This document shows, in pieces, positions 11,286 through 21,528 of a DNA stretch of 64,000 nucleotides. The notes under the pieces were generated by a model that searched no databases, had not been told where the DNA came from, and saw only the letters and a program-made list of their open reading frames with translations. The DNA is from Neostapfia colusana (lineage: Eukaryota; Streptophyta; Magnoliopsida; Poales; Poaceae). The first letter of the stretch is position 1; the number at the start of each line of letters is the position of its first letter. Made by a program: the position numbers and the translations under genes. Where the stretch lies: assembly GCA_030760725.1 (NCBI GenBank), contig JASWHV010000003.1, positions 114,608,153 to 114,672,152 of the forward strand, read 5' to 3'.

Positions 11286-12831
11286 GCATTGGGAATAGCA
11301 CGCTCGAAAAGAGCCTATTTTTGAAAACTTAGAAGTAGCCGAGTGAGGATTAGTCATTAATCCCACATAAGGTTTATGATAGTAGTAGCTACTAAGGTGG
11401 AAAAGCTAACTTACTTGTTATATATTCTGTAACGACGCTCTGACATCAGGTAAGAGGTAAGGTACGCCACCGCAGGCGGATCAATTGCGGTAACTCGCCA
11501 TACGAGTAATAGTATGGAATGATATACCGTGGCTTGGCACGGTAGTGAATATGAGTCTCTGAACCTCTTAATGGTTCTGAGAGCATATGAAAATGCTGAT
11601 CTCCAGCGTGCTTTAGGCAAAGGTGAGAATACCCCATCGTGTGGTAAGCAACACGATAGTATGCAACTCTTGAACGTTCAATGTTCAAAGGGCCATACGC
11701 AGCGCTCGCCATCGGCGTGCCTCAACGGTCATGAGGCAGTAGGTGGTATCCGTTGGGTTGATAAAATTCCCAACCATGACGACCCGTTCGCGCTCTACTC
11801 GGATTCCCCGTCGTGTGGTGTGAAAACACGACCATGTACCTTGAGACGTGGCTTGACTCAAGGACGATCCGTATGGCAATGATACGGACCGTATGTTTTT
11901 ACTATGATATGGAACTGCCTGTAATGTCAGAAACCTTTGTGTGCACAATTATTGTGTGTTCTTCTGCAGGTACCTTAACCACGTTAGCGCATGACGTGTA
12001 GAAATCGTTTGTGAGTGACGTCCTTAGTCCACCATTTGACACGTATAAGCTGGAATACCGGTTTAGGATTTTTCTTTGGTGAGGAAACGTAGTACCGACT
12101 GCAATAAAAGTTTATTTTGGAAGAAAAGAGTCAAAATGAAGTTTAGGATTCCATTCAGGGGTTATTGAACTAAGAGTCAATTGGGAGTATAGGTTCAGTC
12201 TCAAAAGCTTAGGAATAATCTCCCCTGTTTTCGGCAGAAATTTTGCTGAACGTGAACAGGGCATAACTTAAGATTGGTTGAACCAATGGAGGTACGGGAT
12301 ACCATTCTGGAAAGGTTTAGAAGTCCTCTACAACTTTTCTGTAGAGCTCCAGAACAAAATCTCACTCCAAAGGGATGAAAATCTCAGATGAGTAGGTACT
12401 GTCCAGAAACAGGGCAGACCAAATGCTCTCTGGAATTTCCGTATTTCGACCAAAACACTTAGTTCACCGTTCGACGTCCAGTGGCTGTTGTAAAACAGCG
12501 AGTTGGAGTCGAAGGGTTTATGCATTTGACACATCACTTCGAGTTAGTACATGTTTGGGTCCAATACAATAGCGAGGAATTACGCATGCTAACACACTTA
12601 ACATCCCGTGGTGACCCCGATGGTCGAAATGAACTTTTAACCTATAAAGTTCAATACTTTGGAACTCGATCGTGTGACACGGTCCAGGGATGTATATGTT
12701 GTATAAAGTTGATACTTTATCCACATGTGTGACTGTTATGCGTACTATTTATTCCATTCTCGCATCACTATTGTATAGACTGGATGAAATAAACCAACAT
12801 GTGCTGATCGTTTAAATGATGTGAATGCAGA
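11286..12831 (+). other. Element E leader with predicted intron 11450-12830
   Basis: About 1.5 kb of non-coding DNA between PBS and gag. ATCAG/GTAAG at 11449/11450 is a near-consensus splice donor and GAATGCAG/A at 12830/12831 is an acceptor one base before the gag ATG; element D has the same pair. Inside the predicted intron, 11636-11894 holds at least seven perfect short hairpins (for example CCTTGAG/CTCAAGG at 11839-11863 and CCGTAT/ATACGG at 11869-11887). Short ORFs in this region are not conserved. Confidence 0.6.
11636..11894 (+). promoter_or_regulatory. Hairpin cluster in E leader
   Basis: Consecutive inverted repeats: ATCGTGT/ACACGAT (11636-11657), TTGAAC/GTTCAA (11670-11688), GCCTCA/TGAGGC (11719-11737), GTTGGG/CCCAAC (11752-11774), GTCGTGT/ACACGAC (11810-11832), CCTTGAG/CTCAAGG (11839-11863), CCGTAT/ATACGG (11869-11887). 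Five of these have counterparts in the D leader, one with compensating base changes. Confidence 0.6.
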
Positions 12832-14898
12832 ATGGTGCGTACACGGTCTACGCAAGAGGAGGGAGGTCCGAGTCAAGTTCGTGGTGATGAGTCTCCACCT
12901 CCGGAGCAGGCCACGACGCAGCAGCAAACACCTCGTCCACCGCCAGAACTTCCAAGGAATCTTGCGGAGGTTCTCGCCGCAGTGCTCGGCTCGCGCGACG
13001 AGCAAACCGAGTTACTGCAGATGTTGGTGCAGCAGAATGGGTCCCATCAGGGAGGACGCCAAGACAATGGGCAACGCCAGCCCCAACAAAGCTCGTATTC
13101 AGAATTCATGGCGACCCATCCACCGGTCTTCACGGAGGCCGAAGAACCTTTGGAGGCGGACAGCTTTATCCGCACTCTGGAGGCAAAGTTCGGGCTGCTA
13201 CGATGCACCGAACATCAGAAGGCGCTGTACGCAGCGCAACAGCTTCAAGGAGAAGCCGGTACCTGGTGGGCGAACTACACCGCCTCCTTACCGGCTGGCC
13301 ATGCCGTCACATGGACGGAGTTCCGGGAGGCGTTCCGCGCCTATCACATACCTCCCGGTGTGATGGAAATGAAGCTCCAGGAGTTCCTGGCGCTACGACA
13401 AGGCGAGAGGAGTGCTCATGAGTACTCCAGGTTGTTCAACCGGCTGGCGCAGTATGCGCCAGGATTTGTGGGGACGGAAGACAATAAGCGTAATGCTTTC
13501 TTCCGGGGCCTGAACTCCAAGATGAAGGTCCATCTCGCCCAGAGCAATCGCGGCACATTCAACGACCTAGTTAATGCCACGATTCTACAGGAGAATGCTC
13601 AGCGCGAGCGCGGTTCTGACAAGAGGAAACGCAGCGCGCTGACAAGCAGCAGTGGTGGAACGCCACAGAAATACCGCGTTGTATATCGTTCACCATCCGG
13701 TCAGAGATGGCAGCCACCGGCGCGACCGCCTCAGTTTCGCGGTCGGCAATATAATGCGCCGGGCTTTCGACCGACGTATCCACCACAGCAACAGCAGCAG
13801 CAAAGGATGGTCCCGCGTGCGCCCCAGTTTCAACAGCGTGCACCGGGATTCCGTCCTCAAGTCAGCGGGACCCCGACACCTTACACGTGCTATACGTGTG
13901 GCCGTGTCGGGCACATTTCGAGGGACTGCCCCGAGCCGCGACAGGGCAGGGGTGCAGCACCATATCAGGGTGCTAATCAGCCCTGCAATCAGCCCAAGAA
14001 ACCTGCACCAAAACCCGGCAACGTCCACCACTTAGCTATCGATGACGTGCCGGAAGGCGAACCCGTTCTCGCGGGTACGTTTTCTTACCTAGATCATCCC
14101 GTAGTCATACTTTTTGACTCCGGTGCCACCCATAATTTCATAAGTCAGTCTTATGTTATTAAATATCAACTGCCTATCATTCCCACAAATAATTCATATT
14201 TGATATGTTCTCCGGGTGGGAAAATAACAGCTGATAGAATGGTCTATAGAGCACCATTACAGTTGGGTGGGAATCTATATCCGACTTCTCTAATCATGTT
14301 AGAGAGTCAAAAACTTGATGTCATTTTAGGAATGTCATGGCTACATCGCCATGGTGCTGTTCTTGACATCATTCCATGTGTGGTTCGTCTAAACTCTCCA
14401 CTCTATGAACCACATGTTCTTATTCTTGACCATTCGGTTCGAGAAACCCCAGCCACATATAACACGGAAGCCACGAAACTTGAGGATATTCGTGTGGTCC
14501 GTGAATACCCGGATGTCTTTCCGGATGATCTTCCGTGCATGCCACCCGAAAGAGATGTCGAGTTCAAGATTGAACTCGTACATGGGACGACACCGATCTC
14601 ACGGAGACCGTACAAGATCGCTCCGAATGAGCTGGCTGAATTGAAGGAGCAGCTCAATGACTTAATGAAGAAGGGTTTCATTCGAACGAGTTCCTCACCA
14701 TGGGGATGCTCGGCGCTGTTTGTGAAGAAGAAGGATGAAACCTTGAGGTTGTGTGTGGACTACCGACCTCTCAACGCCGTCACCATCAAGAATAAATATC
14801 CACTGCCCCGCATCGATATTCTCTTCGATCAACTTGTGGGTGCGAGTGTATTTTCCAAGATGGATCTTCGCTCCGGATATCATCAAATCAAGATCTGA
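12832..14898 (+). pseudogene. gag-pol: Element E gag-protease and N-terminal reverse transcriptase (first part of a stop-interrupted gag-pol)
   Basis: 688 codons from ATG 12832 (MVRTRS) to a TGA at 14896. Order: Gln/Pro-rich N-terminus, retrotransposon gag domain with SYSEFMATHPPVF and WTEFREAF..IPPG (about residues 90-260), CCHC knuckle CYTCGRVGHISRDC (about 353), protease ILFDSGATHNFIS (about 427), linker VREYPDVFPDDLP, then RT fingers with RLCVDYRPLNAVTIKNKYPLPR and FSKMDLRSGYHQIKI. The start is supported by the same MVRTR start in D and by the TGCAG acceptor one base before. The stop lies where element D has Arg, consistent with CGA to TGA. Downstream pol continues in the same frame. Confidence 0.9.
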
Positions 14899-16023
14899 GC
14901 GGAGGATATCCCAAAGACGGCCTTCTCGACGAGATATGGGTTATATGAATACCTCGTCATGTCCTTTGGTCTCACCAACGCCCCGGCACACTTCATGTAT
15001 CTCATGAACTCAGTGTTCATGCCAGAGTTGGACAAGTTTGTTGTGGTGTTCATAGACGACATCTTGGTTTACTCCAAGACTGAATAAGAACACGCCAAAC
15101 ACTTGCATATCGTACTTCAGCGATTAAGAGACCATAAGCTTTATGCTAAGTTCAGCAAGTGCGAGTTTTGGATCAGCCAAGTGCCATTCCTTGGTCACAT
15201 TATTTTTGCAGAAGGCATTGCAGTTGATCCAAGCAAAATTGAACAAGTGCTGAAACGGAAGTCCCCCACATCAGTCCATGAAGTCAGGAGTTTCCTCGGG
15301 TTAGCAGGATATTACCGGAGATTCATACCAAATTTCTCCAAGCTTGCTAAGCCGATGACTGAACTGTTGAAGAAGGGGATCAAATATGTTTGGAGCCCAG
15401 CTTGTGAAGAAGCTTTCCAAGCATTAATGAAGCATCTTACAACAGCCCCGGTATTAGCTCAACCGGATATAACCAAGCCCTTCGACGTATATTGTGATGC
15501 GTCTGGCATCGGGCTTGGCTGTGTATTGATGCAAGGAGGCAGAGTGGTCGCCTATGGCTCACGTCAACTCCGTAACCACGAGCAGCACTATCCAACTCAT
15601 GATCTCGAGCTCGCTGCTGTGGTATTGGCCTTGAAGATGTGGAGGCACTATTTGCTTGGGAACTTAGTGCACCTCTACACCGACCACAAAAGTCTGAAAT
15701 ATATATTCACTCAAAAGGAGTTGAATATGCGGCAATGGAGATGGATAGAACTGATCAAAGACTATGAGATCGAGATTCACTACCATCCCGGTAAGGCAAA
15801 CGTGGTTGCCGATGCCTTAAGCCGCAAATCCCATGTCAACAATCTGTCCATCACCCCGCTTGAAGAGGAGGAGCCGAGTCTGTACTTGGTTCCATATGGG
15901 GCATTATATAATCTTGCTCTCATCCCAACCATAAGAGAGGAGATTATGGAAGCTCAGAAGAAAGACATGGGAATGTCGCACATTCGGAGAAGGATGGAGA
16001 ATGGCGAAATGAAATGCTTCTGA
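14899..16023 (+). pseudogene. pol: Element E reverse transcriptase (catalytic part) and RNase H
   Basis: Continues the gag-pol frame after the TGA. It carries SFGLTNAPAHFMYLMN and the RT active site FIDDILVYS (15049-15075), is broken by TAA at 15085-15087 just after the active site, resumes with KFSKCEFW..PFLGHII and FLGLAGYYRRFI, then RNase H (FDVYCDASGIGLGCVL, ELAAVVLALKMW, YTDHKSLKYIF, HPGKANVVADALSRK). It ends with a third stop, TGA 16021-16023, at a place where D again has Arg. RT copies RNA to DNA and RNase H removes the RNA strand. The longest open part starts at 15103. Confidence 0.9.
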
Positions 16024-17370
16024 AGAGATGAACACGACACACTATGGGTTAAAGACCGTATAGTGGTACCCCGTGACATGGAGCTTCGGAAGAAAATCTT
16101 GGACGAGGCTCGTTTGTCCAAGTATTCTATTCATCCGGGCAGCAACAAGATGTACCAGGATCTGAAAACCAGGTTTTGGTGGACACGGATGAAGAGAGAG
16201 ATCGCAAAATACGTATCCGAATGTGATACGTGTCGGCGTGTGAAGGCCGACCATATGCGTAAAGCCGGACAGCTGCAACCATTAAACATTCCGGCGTGGA
16301 AGTGGGAGGATATCAGCATGGACTTCATAGTCGGGTTACCTCTCACGTCTCACAAGCATGACTCGATTTGGGTGATAGTCGATCGACTAACCAAGTCGGC
16401 TCATTTTATCCCCGTACATACAAAGTACGTGGCCAAGCAATATGCGGAGCTGTACATTCCAAAGATCTTGTGTTTGCACGGTTTTCCCCGCTCCATTATT
16501 TCAGATCGTGGTGCGCTGTTCGTTTCCCGGTTTTGGGAACAGTTGCACGCACCATTGGGGACCAAACTGATCCGAAGCTCCGCGTATCAACCGCAGACGG
16601 ATGGTCAAACTGAACGGGTGAATCAAGTGCTTGAAGACATGCTACGCGCTTGTGCCATCCACCACGGCATGAATTGGGACGATCATTTGCCGTTGGCGGA
16701 GTTTTCTTACAACAATGGCTATCAAGCTAGCATCAAGATGGCGCCGTATGAAGCTCTCTATGGCCGGAAATGTCGCACACCTCTCAACTGGTGCGAGTCC
16801 GGCGAGCGAGTTATCTACGGCATTGAACTTGTGAATGAAGCTGAAGAACGAGTGCGAGTAATACAAGCCAATCTTAAGGCTGCTCAATCTTGTCAGAAGA
16901 GCTATGCGGATAAAAGACGCCGCCCTCTCCACTTCGACATCGGGGACCATGTTTATATTCGTGTGTCTCCGATGAAGGGAGTTCACCGTTTCGGAGTGAA
17001 GGGTAAACTTGCGCCGCGATTCATTGGCCCGTTCGCCGTCATTGAAAGATGCGGACCCGTGGCCTATCGCCTAGAGTTACCAGCGTCGCTCGCAGGCATT
17101 CACAACGTCTTCCACATTTCTCAGCTGAGGAAGTGCCTCAAACCCTCCGCTGAAATCCGCACGGAAGACATAGAAGTTCTTCAACCGGACCTCATGTACA
17201 TGGAGTATCCGATCCGGATTATCGATGAAAAGACTCGTGCCACAAGAAACCGGACCTTATGGTTCTACAAGGTCTTGTGGAGTAACCACACCGCTGATGA
17301 GGCGACATGGGAAAGCGAGGACTATTTACGAACATATTATCCGGACTTGCTATCATCATATACACGGTAA
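16024..17370 (+). pseudogene. pol: Element E integrase with C-terminal chromodomain
   Basis: Same frame as the rest of pol after TGA 16021; the open part from the first ATG is 16063-17370, 435 codons. It has the HHCC zinc-binding region (SIHPGSNKMYQDL .. CDTCRRVKADH), the integrase core with catalytic residues in MDFIVGLP, SDRGALFVSRFW and TDGQTERVNQVLEDM, the GPY/F-type region GKLAPRFIGPFAVIERCGPVAY, and a chromodomain (YPIRIIDEKTRATRN .. YKVLWSNHTADEATWE). Chromodomains of this clade direct integration toward heterochromatin. The final codons are followed by the palindrome and PPT beside the 3' LTR. Confidence 0.92.
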
Positions 17371-17399
17371 AGTTTTTTCCCCATTTTACTTTTCCTTTG

Positions 17400-17418
17400 G
17401 AATCTCGGGACGAGATTC
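17400..17418 (+). other. Perfect palindrome next to the PPT (element E)
   Basis: GAATCTCG-GGA-CGAGATTC, an 8-bp perfect stem with a 3-nt spacer, just after the pol stop and just before the PPT. Equivalent palindromes occur beside the PPT of B, C and D. Confidence 0.7.
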
Positions 17419-17423
17419 TTTTT

Positions 17424-17436
17424 AAGAGGGGAGGGA
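17424..17436 (+). other. Element E polypurine tract
   Basis: AAGAGGGGAGGGA directly abuts the 3' LTR start TGTAAAATCC at 17437; plus-strand DNA primer site. Confidence 0.88.
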
Positions 17437-20400
17437 TGTAAAATCCCCAAAAGTGGTAGCAAGAAAATTCTGCTCATGTGCACTTATGAAAAATGAGGAG
17501 AATTAAAACTTTGAATTATAATGGGGTAAGTTCAATGTGAGGGTTTAGACTTTCCAAAACTTCCAAACATGGGGATCTAAATGCACAGCTTGGATCTTCA
17601 TAGTCCAAATATTCACCCCTCCAAATTTCAGCTCATTTGGAGGAGTTTCAATATTTGTTTGGGATTAAATGGGAAAGCCCTCTATTCTGAATTTCAAATT
17701 CAGTTTCAAATTCCAATTCCCTCAATTTGAAAATTGGGTTTCACAAATGTGTTCTCCACCTTGTAATAAGCAGCCATGCCAAAAATTGGATACTTTGGAG
17801 CTGGTGTGCTATATGTTTGAGGCAATACAAAGTGGAGAATTCAAACTCTTTTTCAAATTCAAATGATCAAATCACATCCAAATTTCACACCGAATTCAAA
17901 CCCTCTGAATTCAGCAAATTCAAACTTAACTTGGGGTGAAAGTCTAGCCTTAAATTTTGAGTTGCTGGATGGAAAATATCAGAGAAAGTTGGATTAAACA
18001 AAGGGGGGAGGTAGGGCCCATTTGTCAGCCACCCACAGGAGCTACCGCCTTTGCTCCATTCGGTCGAACAGCAGGGGCGCGACAGCTCCCGTCTCTGACC
18101 CACGCCCGAGGTGTGCCGCGCCACCTCCTGTTTCTGCCGCCTACTTGATCGTCCGCGCGTGCCACAGTCCCAGCACAACCCCCCTTGCTCTCTCGGCCAT
18201 TCACCGACGTGTTTTCCCTGTTCCCTGCTCAGTTCGCGTAGCCTCGGTCGCCGCTCGGTTGATCCGTGTCGCCGTCCGTCATCGACACCACTCCGACGTT
18301 GTCACGACCGGTTGAGGTCGTAGGAAGGTGCGCAAAGCCCTCTAGTTCCTCTCTGATGACAGCCCCTGTCGTTCCTTCGAGATGGTCCCGAGAACTGAGC
18401 CTAAGTTCATCGTTCCATTTTCCAGCTTGCCGCCAAGACGCCGCACCGTCGACCGGCCACCTCAGACTCGTTCACGCTCATCCAACCCGTGTTCTAGGTG
18501 CGTTGTCGACCCTTCTTGCTGTCCTCCCAGTTTGGAGCTAGGTCATAGCCTAGGTTGGCCGGAATTCAAAGTTTGTCACCGGCGGTTCCTTGGAACCGAG
18601 TTGAAATAAATCGGGAAATTCCAGAGCCATATTGGGTTGGGGCTCGCAAGAGTGTAGGCATAGGTTCCCCAAGCCATGGCAACCCTTCTCGAGCAAACGG
18701 CAAGCAATACCATGCAGAGTCCGAAGAGTTCTCCGTGTTTTTCCTCACGGCGGGGAAGAACCACTTCGGTCGCACGGTGAAGTCATGTTTCCAGCCGTTT
18801 TCCGAGGGATCAGGGTGGTGTTCTGAGCTCCCCAGGTCACGGTGGTGCTGTAGGACCCAACTGCGGTCGGTTTCCGGACTCGCCGGGCGAACACCACGTC
18901 GCCGGAGTCGCCCGAGTTACTGCCACCGTCGGGGAGATATTTCCGGCGAGTTAGCGCTGCCACCGAGCTCACCAAAGTGTTCCTCGTCGGGTTTTAGGCA
19001 CAGGCGGCAAGGGTTGAGCCGTTTAAGGCAAGGGACAGCCGTTCCGACGAGGCACGGTCGCTTCTCCGGCGAGGAGGCCAGCCGGGCGCGAGGTTGAAGA
19101 AGGTGGGGGCCTGCCCCACCTGTCAGTGGCACCAGGAAGGCGCCGGATCGTCTTGTGGTGCCGGATCTGGTGCGGCTGCACGGGAATAACCCCGTAGCCC
19201 CCGGTGTTGCTAAAATCTGACTGGTCCGAATTAAACCAGTGGGCCCAGCCCAATTATTTGAAGTTTCTATTAGGGAAATAATTCCCGAAATTAGCTGATC
19301 TTTGCAAGCCCATAACTTTGTGTAGAAAACTCCAAAAAGAGTGAAACCAATTTTGTTGGACTCCTCATGAGGAGTACTTCACAGAGAAACCAATTTTAGG
19401 CTATGAAAATGCCCAGGAATTTCTGTAGAATTGTATGTAGTAAATCCTTTAGGGATTTATTACAGGAGCAATTCTTTATGAAATATTCCCAAATTTGGGT
19501 AGCAAATCCTCTTCATAGATACTGATCTCCAGTAAAAATTTGGCTTCATTGGAGGTCATTTGCTAGGTCAAATTACCTTCTCAAGTTCAGCCTTTATTTG
19601 AAAATTCAAATATAAACAGAAACTGTTCAGCACTTCTGTCCAAACTTCAAAAATTCATATCTCTCTGATGGTAGCTCCAAAAATGGTGAAACAAATTTTG
19701 TTAGAACCATGGAGACTTACCCTAATCAGATCTTCCACCATTAGCTATGTCAAAGCTCCTGAATTGGGCTCAAAATTCAGAGAAGCATTGTACTTGTAGG
19801 AATTTTAAATACTACATTGTGCAATGACATATCTCCAAATTTGGCTCAAATCATCCTTAGCGAGTCTAGTATCCACTGTAAAAATCCCAAAGCAAATTAA
19901 GGATTTTAAATAGCAGTAGCTATGAATAGTAGTTCAATTCTTATAAAGCCTTAATACTTATACATGTATTTTATTACATTTCATAATAGTGACCGAAGTT
20001 GAGGATACGCCGGAGCCCTTGGACGTCCTGCCACTGGAAGCTGACTTTCCGTTTAACTCGCAACCAGGCAAGCCCCGGTTTGCACTTAAGTACCTTTTAT
20101 AAAGTTTTCCATTTGTATCACTTATGTCTAGTTTGAATTGTATGCATTAGAGTTAGGGTGATTGAAACCCCACTTGCATAGCCTCTTTAAATCCTATGGA
20201 GGGTTGGGTAGTTTACAAACTCGACGAGTAGAGAATGCCATGCTAATGTATAGGATCTCGGTAGAAGTCGACTGGTTGGAAGCTACTCGCGAGATAGTAC
20301 TTATCACCGGAAAGAAAAGAGGTAGATAATGGCTTGAGTTGTATGAAAATAAGACCCAGCAGGGGGGATAGGAAGCAGTGAGCAGAGGTCTCACGTGCGT

Positions 20401-21497
20401 AGCCCTGTTGGTGTCGGTTGAGGACCGTCCGTGTGCGGCCCTGCTGGACAAGTATCGAACAGTACCGGATGCATACTGGCATATGGGAACCAGGAAACCG
20501 ACGTAATTGGTTAACCTGGGTGTCGAGGCTTACCCAACCATAAATAGGAGTGGGTTGAGGGTAGCAAGGTGTAAATCTGCCGGTGGGCACAGTCACGCTC
20601 CACGCGGGGACCTCCTACCCGTTACGGATGGACCGGTTCGGCATTTGGGTTGCCTTTGAAAGGTTGTTGCATACAACAGAGTAGGAAAGGGTGTGGAATC
20701 ACGCTTCTGAAAGTGGGTGTATGTGACGTGTTATCCGGGTGTGTCTTGATTGCAATCACCGTCCCTCACGGTTATTTGAGTACCCGCTTGTTCACTGCGC
20801 TGTGATGTAGTAAGAAGTGAAATAAGCCAACTGAAAATGCTGTATTGATATTAATGTCTTGAATACCTTGATTGTTGTTGTTATAGAGATAATTAAGTTT
20901 ATATTCCACTTTGGGCATCACCACATCGGAGGAAAGCGTTTCTTGTTTGATTGTGGACTTCCGATGTGAGGGCTGCCTAAGGCACATGAATCTGCTGCTA
21001 TAAAACTGAAAGTAAGGATCAACTTATAGGCGTGTCATTATTGCAAATTCCTTTCCTACTTTACAGATCCTTGCACGTAGAGTTCCATGCCTAGGGTTGA
21101 CGGTTAAGACTTGCTGAGCCTTCGTGCTCACGGTTGCAATATTTGAGCTGTGTGCAGGTGAGAGTTATGAGGAAGGTTCCGAGGACGAGGCGATGCCCCC
21201 GTCGGGGTACACGGCCGAGCTGGAGCCCTGCACGCCACCGTAATCTCTGGTTCCATGCTGCTAGTGTGTAGCGTCCCCGGGCTGGATGGCTGCACTTTTG
21301 CTTAGTTAGGATTTGAGAGCAACTATGTATATAACTTCCGCTGTTAATTAGGTTTTGTAAAAGACTTGTGCTGTTTTATATCAAATAAAAGTTTGTATGT
21401 TGTTTTTTAATCTTTTCGTGTGTGCTGTTAGGTGCCGCATCGCACGGAACCACCCTATGCGATCTTGGAGTGGGTCAACCACGGGGTGGTCCCTACA
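17437..21497 (+). repeat. Element E 3' LTR
   Basis: 4061 bp copy of 7206-11268, starting TGTAAAATCCCC and ending GTGGTCCCTACA. Differences from the 5' LTR are scattered substitutions and a few 1-2 bp indels. It carries the stem-loop at 20922-20968. Confidence 0.95.
20922..20968 (+). promoter_or_regulatory. Conserved LTR stem-loop (E, 3' LTR)
   Basis: CACATCGGA (20922-20930) pairs with TCCGATGTG (20960-20968) around the GTTTCTTGTTTGATTG loop; identical to the copy in the 5' LTR. Confidence 0.65.
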
Positions 21498-21514
21498 GTT
21501 AAACCTCAAGCGAC

Positions 21515-21525
21515 CTTTGATACCA
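21515..21525 (-). other. Element A primer binding site (degenerate)
   Basis: CTTTGATACCA on the plus strand, i.e. TGGTATCAAAG on the element's strand, 3 nt from the LTR edge at 21529. It matches the first eight bases of the iMet site TGGTATCAGAGCC and then decays. Confidence 0.75.
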
Positions 21526-21528
21526 CGC

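Larger units (their letters stand above)
7206..21497 (+). mobile_element. Element E: complete Tekay-like Ty3/gypsy chromovirus, 14.3 kb
   Basis: Two long LTRs (7206-11268 and 17437-21497, about 4.06 kb each) flanked by perfect 5-bp duplication GTTAA (7201-7205 and 21498-21502). Internal parts are the iMet PBS (11273-11285), a structured leader, gag-protease-RT-RNase H-integrase-chromodomain in one frame (12832-17370), and a PPT (17424-17436). The LTRs differ by only about 1% by eye, so insertion was recent, yet the coding frame carries three stops. It sits in the leader of element A. Confidence 0.95.

Noticed and set aside
18555..19097. 180-codon plus-strand ORF in the E 3' LTR (and 8506-8868 in the 5' LTR)
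   Set aside because: The matching ORF is broken differently in the other LTR and has no recognisable domain; GC-rich LTR sequence explains it.
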